Below are positions 33,601 through 46,303 of a stretch of DNA of 64,000 nucleotides, in pieces. The DNA lies in contig NC_088312.1 of NCBI RefSeq assembly GCF_910592395.1, positions 23,133,292 to 23,197,291 on the forward strand, written 5' to 3'. This stretch comes from Lineus longissimus (lineage: Eukaryota > Nemertea > Pilidiophora > Heteronemertea > Lineidae). Within the stretch, counting starts at the first letter, position 1; every line of letters begins with the position of its first letter. The notes under the pieces were generated by a model, which worked only from the letters and a program-made list of their open reading frames with translations, did no database searches and had not been told where the DNA came from. A program made the translations under genes and the position numbers.

Positions 33601-36600
33601 TCAAGGTTAGACCTGATCCTTGACTCAGCTTGGCCGCAAAATGGCGCAGACAGTCTGCTGTTTTAATGCCATAGATTTTTCTCCAAGATTCAATACATCT
33701 TGCTCGGATTGGAGATTTCTCTGCAAGGTTTAAGACATCTTGCTAAGGATTGATTGAAATGCCTCATTCTGATTCCATATTTTATAGGTTCAACTAGTAT
33801 TTAAGGTGAGAGGTTGCAAGTCTTGGTATTGTCGCTGCCTTTGGGATGACAATGAACGACCCTCCCAACCAACCCGAGGGAGAGTCTCAAGGTTAGACCT
33901 GATCCTTGACTCAGCTTGGCCACAAAATGGCGCAGACAGTCTGCTATTTTAATGCCATAGATTTTTCGGCAAGATTTAATACATCTTGCTCGGATTGGAG
34001 ATTTTTTAGCAAGGTTTAAGAGATCTTGCTAAGGATTGATTGAAATGCCTCATTCTGATTCCATATCTTATAGGTTCAACTAGTCTTTTAGGTGAGAGGT
34101 TGCAAGTCTCGGTATTGTCGCTGCCTTTGGGATGACGAAGAACGACCCTCCCAACCAACCTGAGGGAGAGTCTCAAGGTTAGACCTGATCCTTGACTCAG
34201 CTTGGCCACAAAATTGCGCAGACAGTCTGCTATTTTAATGTCATAGATTTTCGGCAAGATTTAATACATCTTGCTCGGATTGGAGATTTCTTAGCAAGGT
34301 TTAAGACATCTTGCTAAGGATTGATTGAAATGCCTCATTCTGATTCCATATCTTATAGGTTCAACTAGTCTTTTAGGTGAGAGGTTGCAAGTCTCGGTAT
34401 TGTCGCTGCCTTTGGGATGACAATGAACGACCCTCTAAACCAACCTGAGGGAGAGTCTCAAGGTTAGACCTGATCCTTGACTCAGCTTGGCCACAAAATG
34501 GCGCAGATAGTCTGCTATTTTAATGCCATAGATTTTTCTGCAAGATTTAATACATCTTGCTCGGATTGGAGATTTCTCTGCATGGTTTAAGTCATCTTGC
34601 TAAGAATTGATTGAAATGCCTCATTCTGATTCCATATCTTATAGGTTCAACTGGTCTTTTAGGTGAGAGGTTGCAAGTCTCGGTATTGTCGCTGCCTTTG
34701 GGATGACGAAGAACAACCCTCCCAACCAACCTGAGGGAGAGTCGCAAGGTTAGACCTGATCCTTGACACAGCTTGGCCGCAAAATGGCGCAGACAGTCTG
34801 CTATTTTAATGCCATAGATTTTTCTGCAAGATTCAATACATCTTGCTCGGATTGGAGATTTCTTTGCAAGGTTTAAGACATCTTGCTAAGGATTGATTAA
34901 AATGCCTCATTCTGATTCCATATTTTATAGGTTCAACTAGTCTTTTAGGTGAGAGGTTGCAAGTCTCGGTATCATCACTGCCTTTGGGATGACGAAGAAC
35001 GACCCTCCCAACCAACCTGAGGGAGAGCCTCAAGGTTAGACCTGATCCTTGACTCAGCTTGGCCACAAAAAGGCACAGATAGTCTGTTATTTTAATGCCA
35101 TAGATTTTTCGGCAAGATTTAATACATCTTGCTCGGATTGGCGATTTTTCTGCAAGGTTTAAGACATCTTGTTAAGGATTGATTGAAATGCCTCATTCTG
35201 ATTCCATATTTTATAGGTTCAACTAGTCTCTTAGGTGAGAGATTGCAAGTCTCGGTAATCATCACTGCCTTTGGGATGATGAAGAACAACCCTCGCAACC
35301 AACCTGAGGGAGAGCCTCAAGGTAAGACCTGATCCTTGACTCAGCTTGGCCACAAAATGGCGCAGATAGTCTGCTATTTCAATGCCATAGATTTTTTGGC
35401 AAGACTTAATACATCTTGCTCGGATTGGAGATTTTTTAGCAAGGTTTAAGACATCTTGCTAAGGATTGATTGAAATGCCTCATTCTGATTCCATATTATG
35501 AAGGTTCAACTAGTCATTTAGGTGAGAAGTTGCAAGTCTCGGTATTGTCGCTGCCTTTGGGATGACAATGAACGACCCTCCCAACCAACCTGAGGGAGAG
35601 TCTCAAGGTTAGACCTGATCCTTGACTCAGCTTGGCCACAAAATGGCGCAGACAGTCTGCTATTTTAATGCCATAGATTTTTCTGCAAGATTTAATACAT
35701 CTTGCTCGGATTGGAGATTTCTTAGCAAGGTTTAAGACATCTTGCTAAGGATTGATTGAAATGCCTCATTCTGATTACATATTTTGAAGGTTCAACTAGT
35801 CTTTTAGGTGAGAAGTTGCAAGTCTCGGTATCATCAATGCCTTTGGGATGACAATGAACGACCCTCCCAACCAACTTGAGGGAGAGTCTCAAGGTTAGAC
35901 CTGATCCTTGACTCAGCTTGGCCACAAAATGGCGCAGACAGTCTGCTATTTTAATGCCATAGATTTTTCGGCAAGATTTAATACATCTTGCTCGGATTGG
36001 AGATTTCTTAGCAAGGTTTAAGACATCTTGCTAAGGATTGATTGAAATGCCTCATTCTGATTCCATATCTTATAGGTTCAACTAGTCTTTTAGGTGAGAG
36101 GTTGCAAGTCTCGGTATCATCACTGCCTTTGGGATGACAATGAACGACCCTCTAAACCAACCTGAGGGAGAGTCTCAAGGTTAGACCTGATCCTTGACTC
36201 AGCTTGGCCACAAAAAGGCACAGATAGTCTGTTATTTTAATGCCATAGATTTTTCGGCAAAATTTAATACATCTTGCTCGGATTGGAGATTTTTCTGCAA
36301 GGTTTAAGACATCTTGCTAAGGATTGATTGAAATGCCTCATTCTGATTCCATATTTTGAAGGTTCAACTAGTCTTTTAGGTGAGAAGTTGCAAGTCTCGG
36401 TATTGGTGCTGCCTTTGGGATGACGAAGAACAACCCTCGCAACCAACCTGAGGGAGAGCCTTAAGGTTAGACCTGATCCTTGACTCAGCTTGGCAAGAAA
36501 ATAGCGCAGACAGTCTGCTATTTCAATGCCATAGATTTTTGGCAAGATTTAATACATCTTGCTCGGATTGGAGATTTTTCTGCAAGGTTTAAGACATCTT

Positions 36601-39600
36601 GCTAAGGATTGATTGAAATGCCTCATTCTGATTCCATATTTTATAGGTTCAACTAGTCTTTTAGGTGAGAAGTAGCAAGTCTCGGTATCATCAATGCCTT
36701 TGGGATGATGAAGAACGACCCTCCCAACCAACCTGAGGGAGAGTCTCAAGGTTAGACCTGATCCTTGACTCAGCTTGGCCGCAAAATGGCGCAGACAGTC
36801 TGCTGTTTTAATGCCATAGATTTTTCTCCAAGATTCAATACATCTTGCTCGGATTGGAGATTTCTCTGCATGGTTTAAGTCATCTTGCTAAGGATTGATT
36901 GAAATGCCTCATTCTGATTCCATATCTTATAGGTTCAACTAGTCTTTTAGGTGAGAGGTTGCAAGTCTCGGTATTGTCGCTGCCTTTGGGATGACGAAGA
37001 ACAACCCTCCCAACCAACCTGAGGGAGAGTCGCAAGGTTAGACCTGATCCTTGACACAGCTTGGCCGCAAAATGGCGCAGACAGTCTGCTATTTTAATGC
37101 CATAGATTTTTCTGCAAGATTCAATACATCTTGCTCGGATTGGAGATTTCTCTGCAAGGTTTAAGACATCTTGCTAAGGATTGATTAAAATGCCTCATTC
37201 TGATTCCATATTTTATAGGTTCAACTAGTCTTTTAGGTGAGAGGTTGCAAGTCTCGGTATCATCACTGCCTTTGGGATGACGAAGAACGACCCTCCCAAC
37301 CAACCTGAGGGAGAGCCTCAAGGTTAGACCTGATCCTTGACTCAGCTTGGCCACAAAAAGGCACAGATAGTCTGTTATTTTAATGCCATAGATTTTTCGG
37401 CAAGATTTAATACATCTTGCTCGGATTGGCGATTTTTCTGCAAGGTTTAAGACATCTTGTTAAGGATTGATTGAAATGCCTCATTCTGATTCCATATTTT
37501 ATAGGTTCAACTAGTCTCTTAGGTGAGAGATTGCAAGTCTCGGTAATCATCACTGCCTTTGGGATGATGAAGAACAACCCTCGCAACCAACCTGAGGGAG
37601 AGCCTCAAGGTAAGACCTGATCCTTGACTCAGCTTGGCCACAAAATGGCGCAGATAGTCTGCTATTTCAATGCCATAGATTTTTTGGCAAGACTTAATAC
37701 ATCTTGCTCGGATTGGAGATTTTTTAGCAAGGTTTAAGACATCTTGGTAAGGATTGATTGAAATGCCTCATTCTGATTCCATATTTTACAGGTTCAACTA
37801 GTCTTTTAGGTGAGAGGTTGCAAGTCTCGGTATTGTCGCTGCCTTTGGGATGACGAAGAACGACCCTCCCAACCAACCTGAGGGAGAGTCTCAAGGTTAG
37901 ACCTGATCCTTGACTCAGCTTGGCCACAAAATTGCGCAGACAGTCTGCTATTTTAATGTCATAGATTTTCGGCAAGATTTAATACATCTTGCTCGGATTG
38001 GAGATTTCTTAGCAAGGTTTAAGACATCTTGCTAAGGATTAATTGAAATGCCTCATTCTGATTCCATATCTTATAGGTTCAACTAGTCTTTTAGGTGAGA
38101 GGTTGCAAGTCTCGGTATTGTCGCTGCCTTTGGGATGACAAAGAACGACCCTCCCAACCAACCTGAGGGAGAGTCTCAAGGTTAGACCTGATCCTTGACT
38201 CAGCTTGGCCACAAAATGGCGCAGACAGTCTGCTATTTTAATGCCATAGATTTTTCTGCAAGATTTAATACATCTTGCTCGGATTGGAGATTTCTCTGCA
38301 AGGTTTAAGACACCTTGCTAAGGATTGATTGAAATGCCTCATTCTGATTCCATATCTTATAGGTTCAACTAGTCTTTTAGGTGAGAGATTGCAAGTCTCG
38401 GTATCATCACTGCCTTTGGGATGATGAAGAACAATCCTCGCAACCAATCTGAGGGAGAGCTTCAAGGTTAGACCTGATCCTTGACTCAGCTTGGCCACAA
38501 AATGGCGCAGATAGTCTGCTATTTCAATGCCATAGATTTTTTGGCAAGATTTAATATATCTTGCTCGGATTGGAGATTTTTCTGCAAGGTTTAAGACATC
38601 TTGCTAAGGATTGATTGAAATGCCTCATTCTGATTCCATATTATGAAGGTTCAACTAGTCATTTAGGTGAGAAGTTGCAAGTCTCGGTATTGTCGCTGCC
38701 TTTGGGATGACAATGAACGACCCTCCCAACCAACCTGAGGGAGAGTCTCAAGGTTAGACCTGATCCTTGACTCAGCTTGGCCACAAAATGGCGCAGACAG
38801 TCTGCTATTTTAATGCCATAGATTTTTCTGCAAGATTTAATACATCTTGCTCGGATTGGAGATTTCTTAGCAAGGTTTAAGACATCTTGCTAAGGATTGA
38901 TTGAAATGCCTCATTCTGATTCCATATTTTGAAGGTTCAACTAGTCTTTTAGGTGAGAAGTTGCAAGTCTCGGTATCATCAATGCCTTTGGGATGACAAT
39001 GAACGACCCTCCCAACCAACTTGAGGGAGAGTCTCAAGGTTAGACCTGATCCTTGACTCAGCTTGGCCACAAAATGGCGCAGACAGTCTGCTATTTTAAT
39101 GCCATAGATTTTTCGGCAAGATTTAATACATCTTGCTCGGATTGGAGATTTCTTAGCAAGGTTTAAGACATCTTGCTAAGGATTGATTGAAATGCCTCAT
39201 TCTGATTCCATATCTTATAGGTTCAACTAGTCTTTGAGGTGAGAGGTTGCAAGTCTCGGTATCATCACTGCCTTTGGGATGACAATGAACGACCCTCTAA
39301 ACCAACCTGAGGGAGAGTCTCAAGGTTAGACCTGATCCTTGACTCAGCTTGGCCACAAAAAGGCACAGATAGTCTGTTATTTTAATGCCATAGATTTTTC
39401 GGCAAAATTTAATACATCTTGCTCGGATTGGAGATTTTTCTGCAAGGTTTAAGACATCTTGCTAAGGATTGATTGAAATGCCTCATTCTGATTCCATATT
39501 TTGAAGGTTCAACTAGTCTTTTAGGTGAGAAGTTGCAAGTCTCGGTATTGGTGCTGCCTTTGGGATGACGAAGAACAACCCTCGCAACCAACCTGAGGGA

Positions 39601-42600
39601 AAGCCTTAAGGTTAGACCTGATCCTTGACTCAGCTTGGCAAGAAAATAGCGCAGACAGTCTGCTATTTCAATGCCATAGATTTTTGGCAAGATTTAATAC
39701 ATCTTGCTCGGATTGGAGATTTTTCTGCAAGGTTTAAGACATCTTGCTAAGGATTGATTGAAATGCCTCATTCTGATTCCATATTTTATAGGTTCAACTA
39801 GTCTTTTAGGTGAGAAGTAGCAAGTCTCGGTATCATCAATGCCTTTGGGATGATGAAGAACGACCCTCCCAACCAACCTGAGGGAGAGTCTCAAGGTTAG
39901 ACCTGATCCTTGACTCAGCTTGGCCGCAAAATGGCGCAGACAGTCTGCTGTTTTAATGCCATAGATTTTTCTCCAAGATTCAATACATCTTGCTCGGATT
40001 GGAGATTTCTCTGCAAGGTTTAAGACATCTTGCTAAGGATTGATTGAAATGCCTCATTCTGATTCCATATTTTATAGGTTCAACTAGTATTTAAGGTGAG
40101 AGGTTGCAAGTCTTGGTATTGTCGCTGCCTTTGGGATGACAATGAACGACCCTCCCAACCAACCCGAGGGAGAGTCTCAAGGTTAGACCTGATCCTTGAC
40201 TCAGCTTGGCCACAAAATGGCGCAGACAGTCTGCTATTTTAATGCCATAGATTTTTCGGCAAGATTTAATACATCTTGCTCGGATTGGAGATTTTTTAGC
40301 AAGGTTTAAGAGATCTTGCTAAGGATTGATTGAAATGCCTCATTCTGATTCCATATCTTATAGGTTCAAGTAGTCTTTTAGGTGAGAGGTTGCAAGTCTC
40401 GGTATTGTCGCTGCCTTTGGGATGACAATGAACGACCCTCTAAACCAACCTGAGGGAGAGTCTCAAGGTTAGACCTGATCCTTGACTCAGCTTGGCCACA
40501 AAATGGCGCAGATAGTCTGCTATTTTAATGCCATAGATTTTTCGGCAAGATTTAATACATCTTGCTCGGATTGGAGATTTCTCTGCATGGTTTAAGTCAT
40601 CTTGCTAAGGATTGATTGAAATGCCTCATTCTGATTCCATATCTTATAGGTTCAACTAGTCTTTTAGGTGAGAGGTTGCAAGTCTCGGTATTGTCGCTGC
40701 CTTTGGGATGACGAAGAACAACCCTCCCAACCAACCTGAGGGAGAGTCGCAAGGTTAGACCTGATCCTTGACACAGCTTGGCCGCAAAATGGCGCAGACA
40801 GTCTGCTATTTTAATGCCATAGATTTTTCTGCAAGATTCAATACATCTTGCTCGGATTGGAGATTTCTCTGCAAGGTTTAAGACATCTTGCTAAGGATTG
40901 ATTAAAATGCCTCATTCTGATTCCATATTTTATAGGTTCAACTAGTCTTTTAGGTGAGAGGTTGCAAGTCTTGGTATTGTCGCTGCCTTTGGGATGACAA
41001 AGAACGACCCTCCCAACCAACCTGAGGGGGAGTCTCAAGGTTAGACCTGATCCTTGACTCAGCTTGGCCACAAAAAGGCGCAGACAGTCTGCTATTTTAA
41101 TGCCATAGATTTTTCGGCAAGATTTAATACATCTTCCTCGGATTGGAGATTTTTTAGCAAGGTTTAAGAGATCTTGCTAAGGATTGATTGAAATGCCTTA
41201 TTCTGATTCCATATCTTATAGGTTCAAGTAGTCTTTTAGGTGAGAGGTTGCAAGTCTCGGTATTGGTGCCCCCTTGGGATGACAAAGAACGACCCTCCCA
41301 ACCAACCTGAGGGAGAGCCTCAAGGTTAGACCTGATCTTTGACTCAGCTTGGCAACAAAATGGCGCAGACAGTCTGCTATTTTAATGCCATAGATTTTTC
41401 GGCAAGATTTAATACATCTTGCTCGGATTGGAGATTTTTTAGCAAGGTTTAAGAGATCTTGCTAAGGATTGATTGAAATGCCTCATTCTGATTCCATATG
41501 TTATAGGTTCAAGTAGTCTTTTAGGTGAGAGGTTGCAAGTCTCGGTATTGTCGCTGCCTTTGGGATGACAATGAACAACCCTCTAAACCAACCTGAGGGA
41601 GAGTCTCAAGGTGAGACCTGATCCTTGACTCAGTTTGGCCACAAAATGGCGCAGATAGTCTGCTATTTTAATGCCATAGATTTTTCGGCTAGATTTAATA
41701 CATCTTGCTCGGATTGGAGATTTCTCTGCAAGGTTTAAGACATCTTGCTAAGGATTGATTGAAATGCCTCATTCTGATTCCATATCTTATAGGTTCAACT
41801 AGTCTTTTAGGTGAGAGGTTGCAAGTCTCGGTATTGTCGCTGCCTTTGGGATGACAATGAACGACCCTCTAAACCAACCTGAGGGAGAGTCTCAAGGTTA
41901 GACCTGATCCTTGACTTAGCTTGGCCACAAAATGGCGCAGATAGTCTGCTATTTTAATGCCATAGATTTTTTGGCAAGATTTAATACATCTTGCTCGGAT
42001 TGGAGATTTCTCTGCAAGGTTTAAGACATCTTGCTAAGGATTGATTGAAATGCCTCATTCTGATTCCATATCTTATAGGTTCAACTAGTCTTTTAGGTGA
42101 GAGGTTGCAAGTCTCGGTATTGTCGCTGCCTTTGGGATGACAATGAACGACCCTCCCAACCAACTTGAGGGAGAGTCTCAAGGTAAGACCTGATCCTTGA
42201 CTCAGCTTGGCCACAAAATGGCGCAGACAGTCTGCTATTTTAATGCCATAGATTTTTCGGCAAAATTTAATACATCTTGCTCGGATTGGAGATTTTTCTG
42301 CAAGGTTTAAGACATCTTGTTAAGGATTGATTGAAATGCCTCATTCTGATTCCATATTTTATAGGTTCAACTAGTCTTTTAGGTGAGAGGTTGCAAGTCT
42401 CGGTATTGTCGCTGCCTTTGGGATGACAATGAACGACCCTCCCAACCAACCCGAGGGAGAGTCTCAAGGTTAGACCTGATCCTTGACTCAGCTTGGCCAC
42501 AAAATGGCGCAGACAGTCTGCTATTTCAATGCCATAGATTTTTCGGCAAGATTTAATACATCTTGCTCGGATTGGAGATTTCTTAGCAAGGTTTAAGACA

Positions 42601-43660
42601 TCTTGCTAAGGATTGATTGAAATGCCTCATTCTGATTCCATATCTTATAGGTTCAACTAGTCTTTTAGGTGAGAGGTTGCAAGTCTCGGTATTGTCGCTG
42701 CCTTTGGGATGACAAAGAACGACCCTCCCAACCAACCTGAGGGAGAGCCTCAAGGTTAGACCTGATCCTTGACTCAGCTTGGCCACAAAATGGCGCAGAT
42801 AGTCTGCTATTTTAATGTCATAGATTTTCGGCAAGATTTAATACATCTTGCTCGGATTGGAGATTTTTCTGCAAGGTTTAAGACATCTTGCTAAGGATTG
42901 ATTGAAATGCCTCATTCTGATTCCATATTTTATAGGTTCAACTAGTCTTTTAGGTGAGAGGTTGCAAGTCTCGGTATTGTCGCTGCCTTTGGGATGACGA
43001 AGAACAACCCTCCCAACCAACCTGAGGGAGAGTCTCCAGGTTAGACCTGATCCTTGACTCAGCTTGGCCACAAAATGACGCAGATAGTCTGCTATTTCAA
43101 TGCCATAGATTTTTTGGCAAGATTTAATACATCTTGCTCGGATTGGAGATTTTTCTGCAAGGTTTGAGACATCTTGCTGAGGATTGATTGAAATGCCTCA
43201 TTCTGATTCCATATTTTATAGGTTCAACTAGTCTTTTAGGTGAGAGGTTGCAAGTCTCGGTATTGGTGCTGCCTTTGGGATGACGAAGAACGACCCTCCC
43301 AACCAACCTGAGGGAGAGTCTCAAGGTTAGACCTGATCCTTGACTCAGCTTGGCCACAAAATGACGCAGATAGTCTGCTATTTCAATGCCATAGATTTTT
43401 TGGCAAGATTTAATACATCTTGCTCGGATTGGAGATTTTTCTGCAAGGTTTAAGACATCTTGCTAAGGATTGATTGAAATGCCTCATTCTGATTCCATAT
43501 TTTATAGGTTCAACTAGTCTTTTAGTGAGAGGTTGCAAGTATTGTCGCTGCCTTTTGGATGACAATGAACGACCCTCCCAACGAACCCGAGGGAGAGCCT
43601 CAAGGTTTGACTTGATCCTTGACTAAGCTTGGCCATAAAATGGCGCAGATAGCCTCAAGG
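30691..43660 (+). repeat. About 286-bp tandem array, about 45 copies, with higher-order structure
   Basis: The unit runs through CTTGCTAAGGATTGATTGAA, ATGCCTCATTCTGATTCCAT, ATTTTATAGGTTCAACTAGT, GGTTGCAAGTCTCGGTATTG and CTCAAGGTTAGACCTGATCC. Local spacings are 285-286 bp. Each unit has an acceptor-like TTATAG before GTTCAACTAGTC and a donor-like AAG/GTTAGA after it, echoing the 161-bp array. Matching variants recur at exactly 3145 bp (33119, 36264, 39409; 33404, 36549, 39694; 32577, 35722, 38867), about 11 units. Minus-strand frames of 66-93 codons recur in most units and are a by-product of repetition. Confidence 0.93.
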
Positions 43661-43920
43661 TAAGACTCGATTCTTGACTCAGCTAGTCTGCTGTTTTAAT
43701 GCCATAGATTGAAATTTTGAGCAGTGACTGAGATTATGTGACTTGAGTAAGATACAGCTGAACCATCCAATATATTCAAGAACATAAAAAACGGATTCCA
43801 ACAAGAATGTAAAGATCTAGAGGAGAGATTTCTAGCAGTTTTGAAAAGTCTTGCTAAAGGTTTTATTCCAAATTGAACACATCATTCTTATTCTAATATT
43901 TTAAAGGTTCAACAAGCCCA
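43661..43920 (+). repeat. Degenerate right edge of the 286-bp array
   Basis: Fragments of the unit (GCCTCAAGGTAAGACTCGAT, TAGTCTGCTGTTTTAATGCC), then a diverged unit from about 43820: GAGATTTCTAGCAGTTTTGA, CTTGCTAAAGG, CATCATTCTTATTCTAATAT. The last leads to TTTTAAAG and GTTCAACAAGCC, the cognate of ATAGGTTCAACTAGTC. This edge copy may be the ancestral exon boundary. Confidence 0.6.
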
Positions 43921-44429
43921 GGATCACATCTGAATCACTGACATCCCCATTCTGTAGGAAAGGAGCCCTGGGAAAGGAGAACCCATCAAAGATCGTCTCG
44001 AAAACACTTGCCTTGATCAGGATACGCTGAAAAACCACCGATGAGGAAAATCACTTCATCATCATCATCGTGGAAGTTTTATAACCCTTTTGGGTCTTCA
44101 ACTTATAAGGTTTGTGAAAAATCAGTGCAATACAGTCTTATTTTCCATCTCTTTGAATCTGACACAGTCAATTCTTTAAGACATCCTCATTCCTTGTCTT
44201 TTATACTTAGACTCATACTTAGACTGGTCATTCTCTATTGTTGTTTGTATATCAAAATATGGTGCCCACACAGAAAAACACAAAAAGACCAGGCGCTTTA
44301 TAAACACAAGGAAAAACGAAGTACGGTGTGGGAGAGTCGTCTCACTTGTAGTAAAAATATGAACTTTTTAATTTTTCCAGAGATTGTCTAAACGGGTTTT
44401 GAAAGTTTCAAGGGTATTTCAATTTGCAG
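43921..44429 (+). other. Possible exon remnant and unassigned sequence
   Basis: After the acceptor-like TTTTAAAG, one frame reads FNKPRITSESLTSPFCRKGA and continues about 20 codons to a stop near 44031. The phase that would follow 27172-27259 stops after about 11 codons. A further frame starts at ATG 44041 with a Ser run (MRKITSSSSSWKFYNPFGSS). None is recognised. Confidence 0.25.
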
Positions 44430-44708
44430 CTACAACTTCATGTCAGAGATACATGGAATACTGTCAGGAACAAACCTGATGAAAGAACTCTCATTGCTTA
44501 CACCAATGTTCGCGTTGATACAGAGCTGGACGATCCCATCGATGCTCTTGTTTCAGGCAAATGTAATGAAGTGCTGTGCAAACGATCTGTTAAGCAAACA
44601 TTTGTTCCAAATTGTAGCATAATATTTGTTCCAAATAGTGATTTACCGACATGCTTGAAGATCACCTGTTTGTATTTGACAATGCAATACTGCACAAATG
44701 TAATGTGA
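44430..44708 (+). CDS. Candidate exon of unknown protein
   Basis: Begins after a good acceptor (TTTCAATTTGCAG, ending 44429) and stays open 92 codons to a TGA. It starts LQLHVRDTWNTVRNKPDERT, then LIAYTNVRVDTELDDP. The pattern RDTWNxVR...LIAY faintly recalls the start of ADF/cofilin-like (coactosin) domains, but the rest does not clearly match. A second overlapping frame is also open for 60 codons. Could be chance. Confidence 0.25.
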   Translation, partial: LQLHVRDTWNTVRNKPDERTLIAYTNVRVDTELDDPIDALVSGKCNEVLCKRSVKQTFVPNCSIIFVPNSDLPTCLKITCLYLTMQYCTNVM

Positions 44709-44850
44709 TGTAATGCAACGCTAAAATTTGTTAGGCAAAATGTTTGTTAAAAATTGTGATTTATCAACATGTTTGAAGATCACCTGTATGTAGATCACCT
44801 GTATGTAGATCACCTGTATGTATTTGACAATGCGATACTGCACATAATCT
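44585..44850. repeat. Local duplication with GATCACCTGTATGTA triplication
   Basis: GATTTACCGACATGCTTGAA, then GATCACCTG and TATTTGACAATGC at 44640-44690, recurs at 44757-44835. In the second copy GATCACCTGTATGTA is itself repeated three times. Confidence 0.7.
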
Positions 44851-45052
44851 TTCACTGTGGCCCAGTGTGTTTTGCACCCTTGAAACTAATGTAATTTAAA
44901 CTTTTCAAGCCTGAATGCTCTTGGGAGCGCCCTTCCTGTTCTCAAATAGTCTGTGAATCAAATAAGCCACTTAAGTGTGTTGATAACTTTATCATTTAAT
45001 ACTGTGTCATCTTCCTTTGCCCCACATAGGCATATCTTTCATTATTTTCAAT

Positions 45053-45370
45053 TATTTTTTATTTTTTAAAGATTTTTTGGCATTTTTGTTTTTTCTTCAG
45101 TGGTACATGTTGGTCATTATAGCTAGATTACAGGTAGGTTAGGCCTACAGGGTTACAGCATTAGTTTATTTCATGACTGGCAGTTAGTGCCGTCATCAGC
45201 AGCCACCTAGCAATTTTTTATTTTTTAAAGATTTTTTGGCATTTTTGTTTTTTCTTCAGTGGTACATGTTGGTCATTATAGCTAGATTACAGGTAGGTTA
45301 GGCCTACAGGGTTACAGCATTAGTTTATTTCATGACTGGCAGTTAGTGCCGTCATCAGCAGCCACCTAGC
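45053..45370. repeat. 159-bp direct tandem duplication
   Basis: Two nearly identical blocks (45061 and 45220 are equivalent positions) containing TGGTACATGTTGGTCATTAT and GTCATCAGCAGCCACCTAGC. They adjoin the presumed outer end of the BEL/Pao LTR. Confidence 0.92.
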
Positions 45371-45420
45371 GATAGGATTGAGACTAGTGAGTGCAGTAGG
45401 CGTAGGCGCAACGTATCTAA

Positions 45421-46231
45421 TGTTAGGCACTCACTGGTCTTTATCTCCAGGAAGATGACACACCTGGGTAACCATGGCGAAGCTGCAATACAATCTTATC
45501 ACTGGTTTTAAACTTGATCCCAGTTATAACGACTCCGATGTCCTTTTAATGTTTTCTTTATTAAACTATCAGAATCATCACGTAAACTGAAAATACAAAT
45601 ACAACAACAGTATAAGACAAAGTCACATCCTGAGAAAAGGTCCTTATTGAAACTTACAGTAAGGTGCTGCCACCTATATTAACTCGACGGAACCAAAAAG
45701 AACTTGCAGTATTGAATGAAGACAAACATGTAAAGACAACCGAAAACGTCCTCAAAACTTACAAGCACCCAACATAGGCTAGCAAAGATGCAAAAAGAGC
45801 TACAGCGCTCGTATACTATTGACATACAGGACAAAATTACCAAAAACAAGTCTATAATTATGCCCCTTATCTAACATTACGAAGTGCGGCTTCCTGCGGC
45901 ACACACCGAATGTCACGTGGCGTATTCGCGACATTTTCCTCCGATAAGAAAGACGAAATTCTAATGCATTACTCGTACTCAAAGGTAGCCACTAGCAGTT
46001 CTAGTATGTCTTAATATAATATTGCATAGATTTACCTCAAAATCTGGACCTGTCTTGTCAAGAAAAGGTTAAATTAACCACCAAAAGGTCCGTAAAAATA
46101 AAACAAGTGTTTTCTGTCAAAAAGTCTATTGGGAAGCGACAATAACCAAACTATACTGAATGTCCCAAAAAATAAACCACTATATAATGCGCCGAAGACA
46201 AAAAACCTAGTCACAACCAACGGTTGTTACA
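45421..46231 (-). mobile_element. Probable BEL/Pao 3' LTR
   Basis: On the minus strand it starts TGTAACAACCGTTGG at 46231, directly after a polypurine tract (AATTAGGGGGGCCGG, plus-strand 46232-46246) that lies about 57 bp past the pol stop codon. A possible end, ...GTGCCTAACA, lies at 45421, giving about 811 bp in TG...CA form. The inner boundary is well supported. The outer end is a guess because the 5' LTR is missing and no target duplication can be tested. Confidence 0.55.
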
Positions 46232-46303
46232 CCGGCCCCCCTAATTACGGAGATAAAATATATTGTTCGGAGTAATAAGCAATCCTATAAATGTCACAAC
46301 AGT

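Noticed and set aside
30811-43357. More than 25 similar minus-strand frames of 66-93 codons
   Set aside because: Each is the same stretch of the roughly 286-bp unit, with varying ends set by point changes. Better explained as satellite than as a gene family.
45800-45982. 60-codon minus-strand frame in the LTR
   Set aside because: Lies wholly within the presumed LTR and shows no recognisable domain.
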